A stretch of 64,000 nucleotides of DNA from the NCBI RefSeq assembly GCF_000812965.1, contig NZ_JSYN01000010.1, positions 1 to 64,000 of the forward strand. Reading direction: 5' to 3'. This document shows positions 17,160 to 24,842 of this stretch, piece after piece. The translations under genes and the position numbers were made by a program. The notes under the pieces were generated by a model that saw only the letters and a list, made by a program, of their open reading frames with translations, made no database searches and had not been told where the DNA came from. Each line of letters starts with the position of its first letter. The first letter of the stretch is position 1. The DNA comes from Pedobacter kyungheensis. Its GTDB lineage: Bacteria; Bacteroidota; Bacteroidia; Sphingobacteriales; Sphingobacteriaceae.

Positions 17160-18452
17160 ATGAGGTATTTTAGTATTTTAAGTAAATCGGCTGTGGCAAA
17201 GAAATATTATATCCTCCTCATCTGTATGCTCTGTGCTATGGGACTTAAGGCTTCATCATTATTAATTTATATGGATGAAGACCAGAAGAACCACCTTAAA
17301 GCGTATGGTATAGCTTATTGGACCATTAGCAAACAAGTTGAGGTAGACTGGCTTTTAAACTACCGCGGAGGCAGTTTTCTGATCAAATACAATAAAGCCG
17401 TAGAAGACGAACTGAAAATCAGAGGTGTATCTTACGAGGTAATGGCCGATGGTAAAGTAGTGAACCTGTTAAACGAAATCAGCGATCCATCAGTTAACAT
17501 GGAAATGGTAAAACTGGAAAAAACACCCAAAATTGCCGTTTACTCGCCCAAAAGTAAATTACCCTGGGATGATGCTGTTACGCTGGTTTTAACTTATGCG
17601 GAAATTCCTTACGATGTAATATACGACGATGATATTTTGCAGGATAAACTGAGTAAATACGATTGGCTCCACCTGCATCATGAAGATTTTACTGGTCAAT
17701 ATGGCCGTTTTTGGGCTAATTTCAGATATGCCACCTGGTACCAGGAAGATGTAAAAAATCAGGAAGCTTTGGCCAAACGCATGGGTTATAAAAAGGTATC
17801 TCAAATGAAACTGGCCGTAGCCAAACACATTAAAGAGTATTGTGCAGGCGGTGGTTTCCTTTTTGCCATGTGCTCGGGTACCGATAGTTTTGATATTGCA
17901 CTGGCCGCCGAAGGGGTAGATATTTGTGCCCAGATGTTTGATGGTGATGCCGTCGACCCGAATGCGCAATCGAAGCTTGATTTTAACAAGGCATTGGCTT
18001 TTCAAAATTTTACATTGGATAACAATCCCATGAACTACGAGTTTTCGGATATAGATGTTACGCAAACGCGCACGCTGAACCAGACGAATGATTACTTTAC
18101 GCTTTTCGATTTTTCGGCCAAATGGGATTTGGTACCTACCATGCTTACCCAGGACCACGATAAGGTAATTAAAGGGTTTATGGGTCAAACCACTGCTTTT
18201 AAGAAAAGTCTGGTTAAAACAAGTGTAACCGTGTTGGGCGAAAATAAAGGTGCTGCAGAAGTGCGCTACCTGCATGGCGAAATTGGCAAAGGTCAGTTTA
18301 CTTTTTACGGTGGTCACGATCCGGAAGATTACCAGCACGCTGTAGGTGATCCGCCAACGGATCTAAGCCTGCACCCCAACTCGCCTGGCTACCGCCTGAT
18401 CTTAAACAACGTACTTTTTCCTGCAGCCAAAAAGAAACCGCAAAAAACATAA
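17160..18452 (+). CDS. Conserved Bacteroidota secreted protein of the so-called 'asparagine synthetase B' family
   Basis: 430 aa. N-terminus holds a hydrophobic signal (about 16-32). The body has blocks typical of this family: AYGIAYWTISK, LLNYRGGSFL, KIAVYSPKSKLPWDDAVTLVLTYA (in pieces), DWLHLHHEDFTGQYG, GGGFLFAMCSGTDSFDIALAAEG and GGHDPEDYQH...PNSPGYRLILNNVLFPA. It has none of the features of AsnB: no N-terminal catalytic Cys2 and no ATP-pyrophosphatase SGGxDS loop. The fold suggested by the blocks is glutamine amidotransferase- or ThuA-like. True function unknown; the standard name is misleading. Confidence 0.75.
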   Translation: MRYFSILSKSAVAKKYYILLICMLCAMGLKASSLLIYMDEDQKNHLKAYGIAYWTISKQVEVDWLLNYRGGSFLIKYNKAVEDELKIRGVSYEVMADGKVVNLLNEISDPSVNMEMVKLEKTPKIAVYSPKSKLPWDDAVTLVLTYAEIPYDVIYDDDILQDKLSKYDWLHLHHEDFTGQYGRFWANFRYATWYQEDVKNQEALAKRMGYKKVSQMKLAVAKHIKEYCAGGGFLFAMCSGTDSFDIALAAEGVDICAQMFDGDAVDPNAQSKLDFNKALAFQNFTLDNNPMNYEFSDIDVTQTRTLNQTNDYFTLFDFSAKWDLVPTMLTQDHDKVIKGFMGQTTAFKKSLVKTSVTVLGENKGAAEVRYLHGEIGKGQFTFYGGHDPEDYQHAVGDPPTDLSLHPNSPGYRLILNNVLFPAAKKKPQKT

Positions 18453-18735
18453 TTTCTGTACCAATCAATTCTGGCACTATACATTTTTTGCCTTACATTA
18501 CTTGATTTTAATGCTGTATTCCTATTCTGTATACAATAGGGAACAAAAATCTATTGCGCAACGCAGCACCGTAATCATACCAAATAACCAGGAATACCAT
18601 ACTGTAAACCAACGCCTTACAAACCGATTTGTAACACACTTGATACTTTGGCACAGCTTTTGGAAAAGAGGGATTAATTAACAACAGGTAAAAAGCCTGA
18701 TTTTTTAAACAAGATCTTTCTAAAAGAAAAATATT

Positions 18736-19467
18736 ATGAAAAAGTTATTATTAAGTGCATCGGTTATTTTATTGGCAACAGGTGCTTTCGCACAATCAAC
18801 TACAGGTACTACTTCCAGATTTGGTATTAAAGCCGGCGTTAACTTAGCTAAAATTCATTCAAGTGGAGATAACGAATCTCTCTACAATGACAATGCTAAA
18901 AACAATGTTGGCTATAATGTTACTGCTTTCGGTGATTTTGGCGTGGCCAATAACTTCTTTATTCAGCCTGGAATTTCGTTGCAAAACAAAGGGGTTAAAT
19001 TTGAAGGCACCAGTAGTGCAACTGTAGGATCTACTACTACAACTACTACTTCATCAGTAAAAACAAATGTAATGGCAATTGAAGTACCGGTTAATGCGGT
19101 ATTTAACATTCCAACCGGCGATGCTGGTGCAGTGCAAATCAGTGCCGGTCCGTATATCGGATTTAACATTTCTGGTAAAAACAAAGGAAATACCACCACT
19201 ACTACGGTAAATAACAACACCAATTCGAGTGTAACCAGTACCAGCAGTAATGACAGGGATTTAAGTTTCGGTAGCGCAAATGATAAAGATCAGACCACTA
19301 CAGATTTCGGAGCAAACTTTGGTTTAGCTTATCGTACTTCATCAGGTTTCTTGGTAGGTGCTAACTATGGTTTAGGTTTATCTGATCTGACTCCAAAAGA
19401 CAGACAAGCTAACAGCAATAAATTTACCAACCGTGTGCTTGGATTTACGGTAGGTTATTCTTTCTAA
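18736..19467 (+). CDS. PorT-like outer membrane beta-barrel protein
   Basis: 243 aa. Signal peptide 1-19 (KKLLLSASVILLATGAFAQ), then alternating strands of an eight-stranded barrel starting RFGIKAGVNLAKI and ending GFTVGYSF with a terminal Phe, the outer membrane insertion signal. Two loops are Thr/Ser/Asn-rich (TTTTTTSSV and TTTTVNNNTNSSVTST), likely surface exposed. Family role unclear (porin or structural). A strong terminator follows. The 280 bp upstream contain no other gene. Confidence 0.82.
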   Translation: MKKLLLSASVILLATGAFAQSTTGTTSRFGIKAGVNLAKIHSSGDNESLYNDNAKNNVGYNVTAFGDFGVANNFFIQPGISLQNKGVKFEGTSSATVGSTTTTTTSSVKTNVMAIEVPVNAVFNIPTGDAGAVQISAGPYIGFNISGKNKGNTTTTTVNNNTNSSVTSTSSNDRDLSFGSANDKDQTTTDFGANFGLAYRTSSGFLVGANYGLGLSDLTPKDRQANSNKFTNRVLGFTVGYSF

Positions 19468-19492
19468 GCAATAAAAAATACCTATGAAAAAC

Positions 19493-19529
19493 AAAAACCT
19501 TCCCGGTGTAATATCGGGAAGGTTTTTTT
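19493..19529 (+). terminator. Rho-independent terminator
   Basis: AAAAACCTTCCCG (19493-19505), 9-nt loop, CGGGAAGGTTTTT (19515-19527) inside a T7 run. Ends the barrel-protein gene and, by its A/T symmetry, probably also the convergent porin gene. Confidence 0.85.
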
Positions 19530-19549
19530 ATGCGCTTTAGTTAAACTGC

Positions 19550-21559
19550 CTAATCGTAAAAGTTCCAGCTTACACCAAATTTCAGCAAAGCATCTTGCAT
19601 GGGATAACGGTTTACAGTAAAGTATCCCTTTTGGAAAAGGCCCTGGTTTACGAAATCGTATTTAACAAAAATATTAGCCCGCCTTAAATTGGCCTTAAAA
19701 AAGACATCTACAATTGGCTTGGATGGTAAATTAACCGGGTTAGCTTCATCAATGTAAAATTGCGCGGTAGCCGGCGAATATAAATAGTTGGCATACTCAG
19801 AATTGTACCGCACATCAAAACCAATATTTGCTTTCAGCACTTTAAAAAAGGTATTATTGAAATAAATACTGTTGTAGGTGTAAATTTCAGGGGTTCTTAA
19901 AACGGCGTTTTTATCTGTTTTTTGGTAGGCTACATAATTTTCTAATGCGAACTTACCAAAACGCCATTTCTTTAATACATCAATTCTGATTAAACTGATA
20001 TCTGCAGTAGCCTGTTTAGGCAGGATAGCGGTTGTTCCATTACTGTGATCGGCACCAAAATAGAGGTAATTACTGGTTAAGAAATATTTTGCACCGGCAG
20101 TAAGGTCGTATTTATCGTTAATGTAGTTGAAAGACAGGTTCAGGATTTTAGTATTTTTAAAATCGTTATTCGTCCATTTGTAGTGGTTTCCGTGGTAATA
20201 ATCGTAAATCGCAGCCGGGCTTTGGTTTTGTGCGTATGCCCCCAGCTCAATGCGGCCAATGGTTTTACCCAAAAGGATTTTACTTTTGGCTTCATACAGA
20301 TAATCGCCGGCATTTTCGCCCTGCAAAATTTGCTGTAAATCTAAATTAAAATCGACATTGGTTGAGAAACGATAGCCCGCAGCACCCAAAACGGTAATGT
20401 TCTGATAGTAGGCACGGCTTTGCTCATAACTGGTACCATCCAGTTTAAGACCCAAAAATTCATGTTTGAAATATTCGTGCCTGATCCCCGCATCAACCTT
20501 TAGCTCGTTTTTAATTACCGATGAGTTTTTAGGCCTTAAAAAGAAGCTGTAAATAAACTCATTTTTAATGTGCAGCACACGGGTCGAATCGTTGGTAAAA
20601 GTAGTGCTGGCAATTCCCGGCGGCAACACATTTCTTACATCGCTTTCATTTTTTAAAAAATCGTAGGTATTGTTATTGTACTCAAAAGTGTAAGTAACCT
20701 TATTGGTGGGTAAAACAGCATTATTGGCATTGGCAGAGGTATCAATCCTGCCAACATAATAGGTCTGCTTTAAAAACAAGGTGTTTTTCTTGTAAATATT
20801 TCGGGATGCTGAAAGATTTACCGGCTCGGCCTCCCTGCTGATTGTTGCATAATTAGCATTAAATATTGAGTCGGCAGAGGCTACCGATCCGTTTTCATAA
20901 GCACGCATGTTATTAAAAATTGCCGAAGCCCACATGTTATAGCGTTTGCTTGGCGATTGGTACCAGGAGAATACGGCCACATTTAAGTTATCGCCCCGTT
21001 GCCTGGCATAAAACCCTTTCGAATCGGCGCGGTTAAAGTTTACGCCCACATTCCAGTTGCGCTTAATATTTTGGGTATGAATAGCCCTGAAAAGCTGTTC
21101 TTTCTGTCCGGCACTTACAAAATACAGGCTGGTAAAGGGCGTCCGGGCCTGATAGTAGATGATATCTTCGGGCGTTAAGGCGTAGTAATCGAGCGAATGG
21201 AAACCTGCATCGAAACCTATGCGTTTGCTGGGCTCAAAAAGCAGCGGTCGGGCAGCAAGCCCCATATTACCATTACTAATGGTTGGGTGGGTGGGCTGTA
21301 AAAGCGGACTATAATTCTGGATGTTAACCGTTGATGTATCCAATGGCAACAGCACAATGCTATCTTTAGTTAAAGAAAGCTTGGTAAAACGAATATATTT
21401 CGCTGTAAAAACTACCGTATCTTTACCCCCATCCAACTTTTTCCTAACCGAATCGAGTTCTTTATTGGTGCCTACGCTCGTTTTTAAATCTTGTGCAAAA
21501 GCTTTATTGATGCCCAAAAGCACTGCAATCAAAAAACAGATCTGAACAATATTACGCAT
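19550..21559 (-). CDS. Putative outer membrane porin (large beta-barrel)
   Basis: 669 aa from the ATG at 21559 (MRNIVQICFLIAVLLGINKAFAQ is the signal peptide); an ATG five codons earlier overlaps the PNP stop and is less likely. After a short periplasmic part the chain is a run of amphipathic strands with YxY/NxF patterns and ends GVSWNFYD with an aromatic near the terminus. The FTSLYFVSAGQKEQLF and INYNFNRADSKGFY-like blocks match the Bacteroidota 'putative porin' family. Last gene of an lpxK-PNP-porin operon (1 bp gap). Confidence 0.82.
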   Translation of the reverse strand: MRNIVQICFLIAVLLGINKAFAQDLKTSVGTNKELDSVRKKLDGGKDTVVFTAKYIRFTKLSLTKDSIVLLPLDTSTVNIQNYSPLLQPTHPTISNGNMGLAARPLLFEPSKRIGFDAGFHSLDYYALTPEDIIYYQARTPFTSLYFVSAGQKEQLFRAIHTQNIKRNWNVGVNFNRADSKGFYARQRGDNLNVAVFSWYQSPSKRYNMWASAIFNNMRAYENGSVASADSIFNANYATISREAEPVNLSASRNIYKKNTLFLKQTYYVGRIDTSANANNAVLPTNKVTYTFEYNNNTYDFLKNESDVRNVLPPGIASTTFTNDSTRVLHIKNEFIYSFFLRPKNSSVIKNELKVDAGIRHEYFKHEFLGLKLDGTSYEQSRAYYQNITVLGAAGYRFSTNVDFNLDLQQILQGENAGDYLYEAKSKILLGKTIGRIELGAYAQNQSPAAIYDYYHGNHYKWTNNDFKNTKILNLSFNYINDKYDLTAGAKYFLTSNYLYFGADHSNGTTAILPKQATADISLIRIDVLKKWRFGKFALENYVAYQKTDKNAVLRTPEIYTYNSIYFNNTFFKVLKANIGFDVRYNSEYANYLYSPATAQFYIDEANPVNLPSKPIVDVFFKANLRRANIFVKYDFVNQGLFQKGYFTVNRYPMQDALLKFGVSWNFYD

Positions 21560-21560
21560 T

Positions 21561-22376
21561 TTACAGTTCGGCAATTAAGCGGGTTAAAATTTCGGTCATT
21601 TTAGGCTCGGCCTTAGCTGCAGCCTCTAAAATTTCGTCTAAGTTAAAAGGTTGTAAATCTTCAGGGAAACCTTCGTCGGTTAATACCGAAATAGCAAATA
21701 CAGGTAAGCCGGCGTGGTTGGCCACGATTACCTCGGGCACAGTACTCATCCCTACGGCATCGGCACCAATTAAACGCAGGTACTTATATTCGGCCTTGGT
21801 TTCTAAATTAGGACCAGAAACGGCTACATAAACACCTTTATGGCATTTTACATCTACATCTTTGGCTATTTCTAAAGCTTTGGCAATGATGGCGCGCTTA
21901 TAGGGTTGGCTCATGTCTGGAAAACGTGGCCCCAGTTCGCTTTCGATCAAACCCCTTAGCGGGTTATCTGGCTGCAGGTTAATGTGATCTTCAATAATCA
22001 TCAAATCGCCCTTTTTAAACTCGGGGTTTAAAGAGCCCGCAGCGTTAGAAACAATCAGGTTTTCGATTCCCAAACCTTTCATTACACGCACAGGAAAAGT
22101 AATTTGCTGCATACTGTAACCTTCGTAATAATGCAGGCGACCTTGCATGGCTACAATTTTCTTCCCGTTTAAGGTACCAAAAATGAGTTTGCCACTGTGA
22201 AATTCTAAAGTAGAAATCGGGAAATTGGGGATATTGGAATACATAAGCTGATGCTCCACCTCAATATCTTTTACCAATCCACCTAAACCAGTACCTAAAA
22301 CAATGCCAATTTCGGGTTTAAAGTTCTCTGTTTTACGTTTTATATATTCAACGGTTTCTTCTATTGCTCTTAACAT
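21561..22376 (-). CDS. Purine-nucleoside phosphorylase (trimeric, type I)
   Basis: 271 aa. Cleaves purine nucleosides with phosphate to base plus ribose-1-phosphate in purine salvage. Signatures: IGIVLGTGLGGL (phosphate loop), FHSGKLIFG, MQGRLHYYEGY with the phosphate-binding R/H, NAAGSLNP, DHINL, and EYKYLRLIGADAVGMSTVPEVIVANH with the purine-site residues. Length and motifs fit the mammalian-type trimeric family, not the hexameric DeoD. Its start lies inside the 3' end of lpxK (29-bp overlap), so the two are translationally coupled. Confidence 0.95.
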   Translation of the reverse strand: MLRAIEETVEYIKRKTENFKPEIGIVLGTGLGGLVKDIEVEHQLMYSNIPNFPISTLEFHSGKLIFGTLNGKKIVAMQGRLHYYEGYSMQQITFPVRVMKGLGIENLIVSNAAGSLNPEFKKGDLMIIEDHINLQPDNPLRGLIESELGPRFPDMSQPYKRAIIAKALEIAKDVDVKCHKGVYVAVSGPNLETKAEYKYLRLIGADAVGMSTVPEVIVANHAGLPVFAISVLTDEGFPEDLQPFNLDEILEAAAKAEPKMTEILTRLIAEL

Positions 22377-23409
22377 AATCTAAAATGAGTTCGTCAAAGG
22401 TAATCTTATCTTCTTCAAATAATTCAACCTCGATGGGTAAATAATATACGGGTAAATTTACCAGTAAATCCTCAAATCCGGTAGCTCTTAAACGCTTGCT
22501 ATCCTTTTCTGTTGTGATAATGATTTTTTCTTTTTTTGTTCCGGCTTCAAAAGCTGATTTTAACTTACTGATATCGGCCGTTTTAAAAGCGTAATGATCG
22601 CGAAAGGCCTCATGTTTAATGCTCTGCGTATATTTTTGCAGTTCTTCAATTAAAGGTGCCGGATTGGCAATACCGGTAAGCAAAAAAACTTCAAAATCTT
22701 TAATGGATTGAAGCGGAAGGCTATCTTCCTTATACAGGTGCTGTAACTGGCCATATTTTAAATAAGCATGCAGCACAGGTTGGTTATTGTTGGGCTGTAG
22801 TTCATTTATCGATGCCTGCTGTGCAACATGTAATAAGGGCACCGGCGATTTGGTAACCAAAAGCACATCGGCTCTTTTGCGCGAGGCAAAAACATCCCTT
22901 AAATTTCCTGCAGGCAATAAAAACTGTAGGGTACCCAGTTTCCTGAACTCAAAAAGCAAAATATTAAAACCTGCTTTAATGGCACGATGCTGAAAAGCAT
23001 CATCCAGAATAATTACATCGTGGTTGTTTTGCAATTGCCTCACTCCTGCCACGCGGTCTTCGCATACCGCTACGGTAACCTGCTTAAATTTTTGGTAATA
23101 TTGTAATGGTTCATCACCGATAGTTTCAGCTGTAGCGCGGTGATCAGCCAGAATAAAACCTTTCGTTTTACGCCCATAGCCCCTGCTTAAAATGGCCACT
23201 TTATAACCATCCAGCAGCCTGACTAAATATTCGGTTGTTGGCGTTTTTCCGGAACCACCAACGGCAAGGTTGCCTACGCAAATTATTGGCAAATCGAACG
23301 ATACGCTGCGCATGATCCCCCAATCGTAAAGTTTTTTCCGGAGTACAACGGCCATAGCATAAACCCATGAAAAAGGAAGCAGCAGAAGACGTAAATAATT
23401 AACTAGCAT
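22348..23409 (-). CDS. lpxK: Tetraacyldisaccharide 4'-kinase
   Basis: 353 aa. Phosphorylates the 4' position of the lipid A disaccharide at the inner membrane, step six of lipid A synthesis. N-terminal hydrophobic helix (about 5-23) anchors it; P-loop VGNLAVGGSGKTPT at 45-58; then LSRGYGRKTKGF, GDEPLQYYQK, VAVCEDRVAG and ILDDAFQHR, all diagnostic. C-terminal half ends in a Lys/Arg-rich tail. First gene of the lpxK-PNP-porin operon. Confidence 0.96.
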   Translation of the reverse strand: MLVNYLRLLLLPFSWVYAMAVVLRKKLYDWGIMRSVSFDLPIICVGNLAVGGSGKTPTTEYLVRLLDGYKVAILSRGYGRKTKGFILADHRATAETIGDEPLQYYQKFKQVTVAVCEDRVAGVRQLQNNHDVIILDDAFQHRAIKAGFNILLFEFRKLGTLQFLLPAGNLRDVFASRKRADVLLVTKSPVPLLHVAQQASINELQPNNNQPVLHAYLKYGQLQHLYKEDSLPLQSIKDFEVFLLTGIANPAPLIEELQKYTQSIKHEAFRDHYAFKTADISKLKSAFEAGTKKEKIIITTEKDSKRLRATGFEDLLVNLPVYYLPIEVELFEEDKITFDELILDYVKSNRRNR

Positions 23410-23543
23410 AGTGTCGTGTTTTCAAAAATACTGATTATTTAAAAAAGAACGGCATCGCTTTTGGCAATGCCCTTTAAATGAACCTTTGCCACTTAAAAAT
23501 GTTTGCGTAATCTTATCCAGACTGAACACGAGTGTGATTTAAA

Positions 23544-23574
23544 TTGACAAGACTAAATTTTCTTTATATACTTG
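23544..23574 (+). promoter_or_regulatory. Candidate promoter for the sterol desaturase gene
   Basis: TTG (23544-23546), 20-nt spacer, TATACTTG (23567-23574), one base off TAnnTTTG. Lies 24 nt before the preferred ATG and would be inside the coding region if the TTG start at 23572 were used. Confidence 0.4.
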
Positions 23575-23598
23575 TTGTTCTATCAAAAACGTAAACGC

Positions 23599-24738
23599 AT
23601 GTCTCCAAATAAACGCTTAGTAGTTGGTCAAGGTCAGATTAGTGGCTACATTTCTATATTTTTAGCTGTTTTAGCCTTACTTGGCATCCTTTGTTTCCAT
23701 TATCCTGAAAAACTAACCACGCCGGAGTTCCGCGAGGTGTACACGAAAGACAGCATGGAAGTGCTTATGCTGGGTGGTGTTATTGCTGCATTCTTCTTTT
23801 CGGCACTGAGTATTATTTTAAGCAAAAAATTAAAATGGGCCTGGCCAGGTTTCTTACTGGCAGCTTTAGCCGTTTTATTGGGGGCTTTAAGTGTTGAAGG
23901 TCGCGATGTTGCCAAATCAAACTGGCATTTTGGCCTAGACTGGATGATTTTGGACTTATTGCTGATGGTGGCCATTTTTGTACCGTTAGAGTTATTTTTC
24001 CCAAAAAACAACAACCAGACTAAGTTTCACGAAGAGTGGCGCACCGATTTAACCTATTTTGTGATCAGCCATTTATTTATCCAGTTTTTTGGCATTGTAA
24101 CCCAAAAGCCTGCAATACTCTTTTTCGGCTGGATGGGTTTAGATAAAATTCATACCTGGGTGCAAAGCCTGCCATTTGTTGTGGCGCTGTTTCTGGCTTT
24201 CTTCAGTACAGATCTTTTCCAGTATTGGGCACATCGTTTTTTCCATACCAAAGTAGCACTGTGGCGTTTTCATTCCATTCACCACTCTACCCAAAACATG
24301 GATTGGCTTGCTGGAAGCCGCACGCACTTTATCGATATCTTTTTTACCCGTGCCATGACTTTCATCCCTTTGTATATACTGGGTTTTTCGTCAACAGTGT
24401 TTAATGTTTACATCATTTTCATTGCCATTCACGCGGTTTTAATCCATGCCAACACGCGCATTAATTTCGGACCGCTCAAATACATCTTCACCACACCGCA
24501 ATACCACCACTGGCATCATTGCGAAGACCCCAAATATTATGGGCATAACTTCGCTTCGATATTTCCATTTATTGATATGATTTTTGGCACCTATTATTTA
24601 CCCGGAAAAGAATGGCCAGCCGGAACAGGTGTACATGAAGCGGCCTACCCGAAAGGATTTGTGAAGCAAACCATTTATCCTTTTACCAAAAGCCCTTTCG
24701 ATACCGATTTGAATATGGAAGAACGGAGTGATAGATAA
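23599..24738 (+). CDS. Sterol desaturase / fatty acid hydroxylase family membrane protein
   Basis: 379 aa from the ATG at 23599. Several transmembrane helices in the N-terminal half, then the di-iron histidine boxes of the fatty acid hydroxylase superfamily: HRFFHTKVALWRFHSIHHS, an H in the IHAVLIHANTR segment, and YHHWHHCE. The enzyme uses O2 to oxidise a lipid, but substrate (sphingolipid, fatty acid, carotenoid or ether lipid) cannot be read. Stands alone, followed by two perfect hairpins that separate it from the convergent RND gene. Confidence 0.9.
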   Translation: MSPNKRLVVGQGQISGYISIFLAVLALLGILCFHYPEKLTTPEFREVYTKDSMEVLMLGGVIAAFFFSALSIILSKKLKWAWPGFLLAALAVLLGALSVEGRDVAKSNWHFGLDWMILDLLLMVAIFVPLELFFPKNNNQTKFHEEWRTDLTYFVISHLFIQFFGIVTQKPAILFFGWMGLDKIHTWVQSLPFVVALFLAFFSTDLFQYWAHRFFHTKVALWRFHSIHHSTQNMDWLAGSRTHFIDIFFTRAMTFIPLYILGFSSTVFNVYIIFIAIHAVLIHANTRINFGPLKYIFTTPQYHHWHHCEDPKYYGHNFASIFPFIDMIFGTYYLPGKEWPAGTGVHEAAYPKGFVKQTIYPFTKSPFDTDLNMEERSDR

Positions 24739-24756
24739 GCTTATTGTATGATTAAT

Positions 24757-24818
24757 GTGGTTGGTGAGGACACCAACCACTAGCGATATGATTAGCGGTC
24801 GGTGTCTCACCGACCGCT
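24757..24818. repeat. Pair of perfect REP-like hairpins
   Basis: Hairpin 1: GTGGTTGGTG (24757-24766), AGGA, CACCAACCAC (24771-24780). Hairpin 2: AGCGGTCGGTG (24794-24804), TCT, CACCGACCGCT (24808-24818). Both follow GGTyGGTG-loop-CACCrACC, with compensating changes in both arms. They lie between two convergent genes and may end transcription, but lack T runs and look like members of a repeat family. Confidence 0.7.
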
Positions 24819-24842
24819 GAGCAGATCAGTTGATCCAAAGAT

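Noticed and set aside
18646-18655. TTGATACTTTGGC as promoter of the PorT-like gene
   Set aside because: It lacks one base of the TAnnTTTG box and the nearest TTTG is only about 10 nt upstream.
23572-23598. TTG start extending the sterol desaturase gene by 9 codons
   Set aside because: A promoter-like TATACTTG overlaps the TTG; the ATG at 23599 begins a more usual N-terminus.
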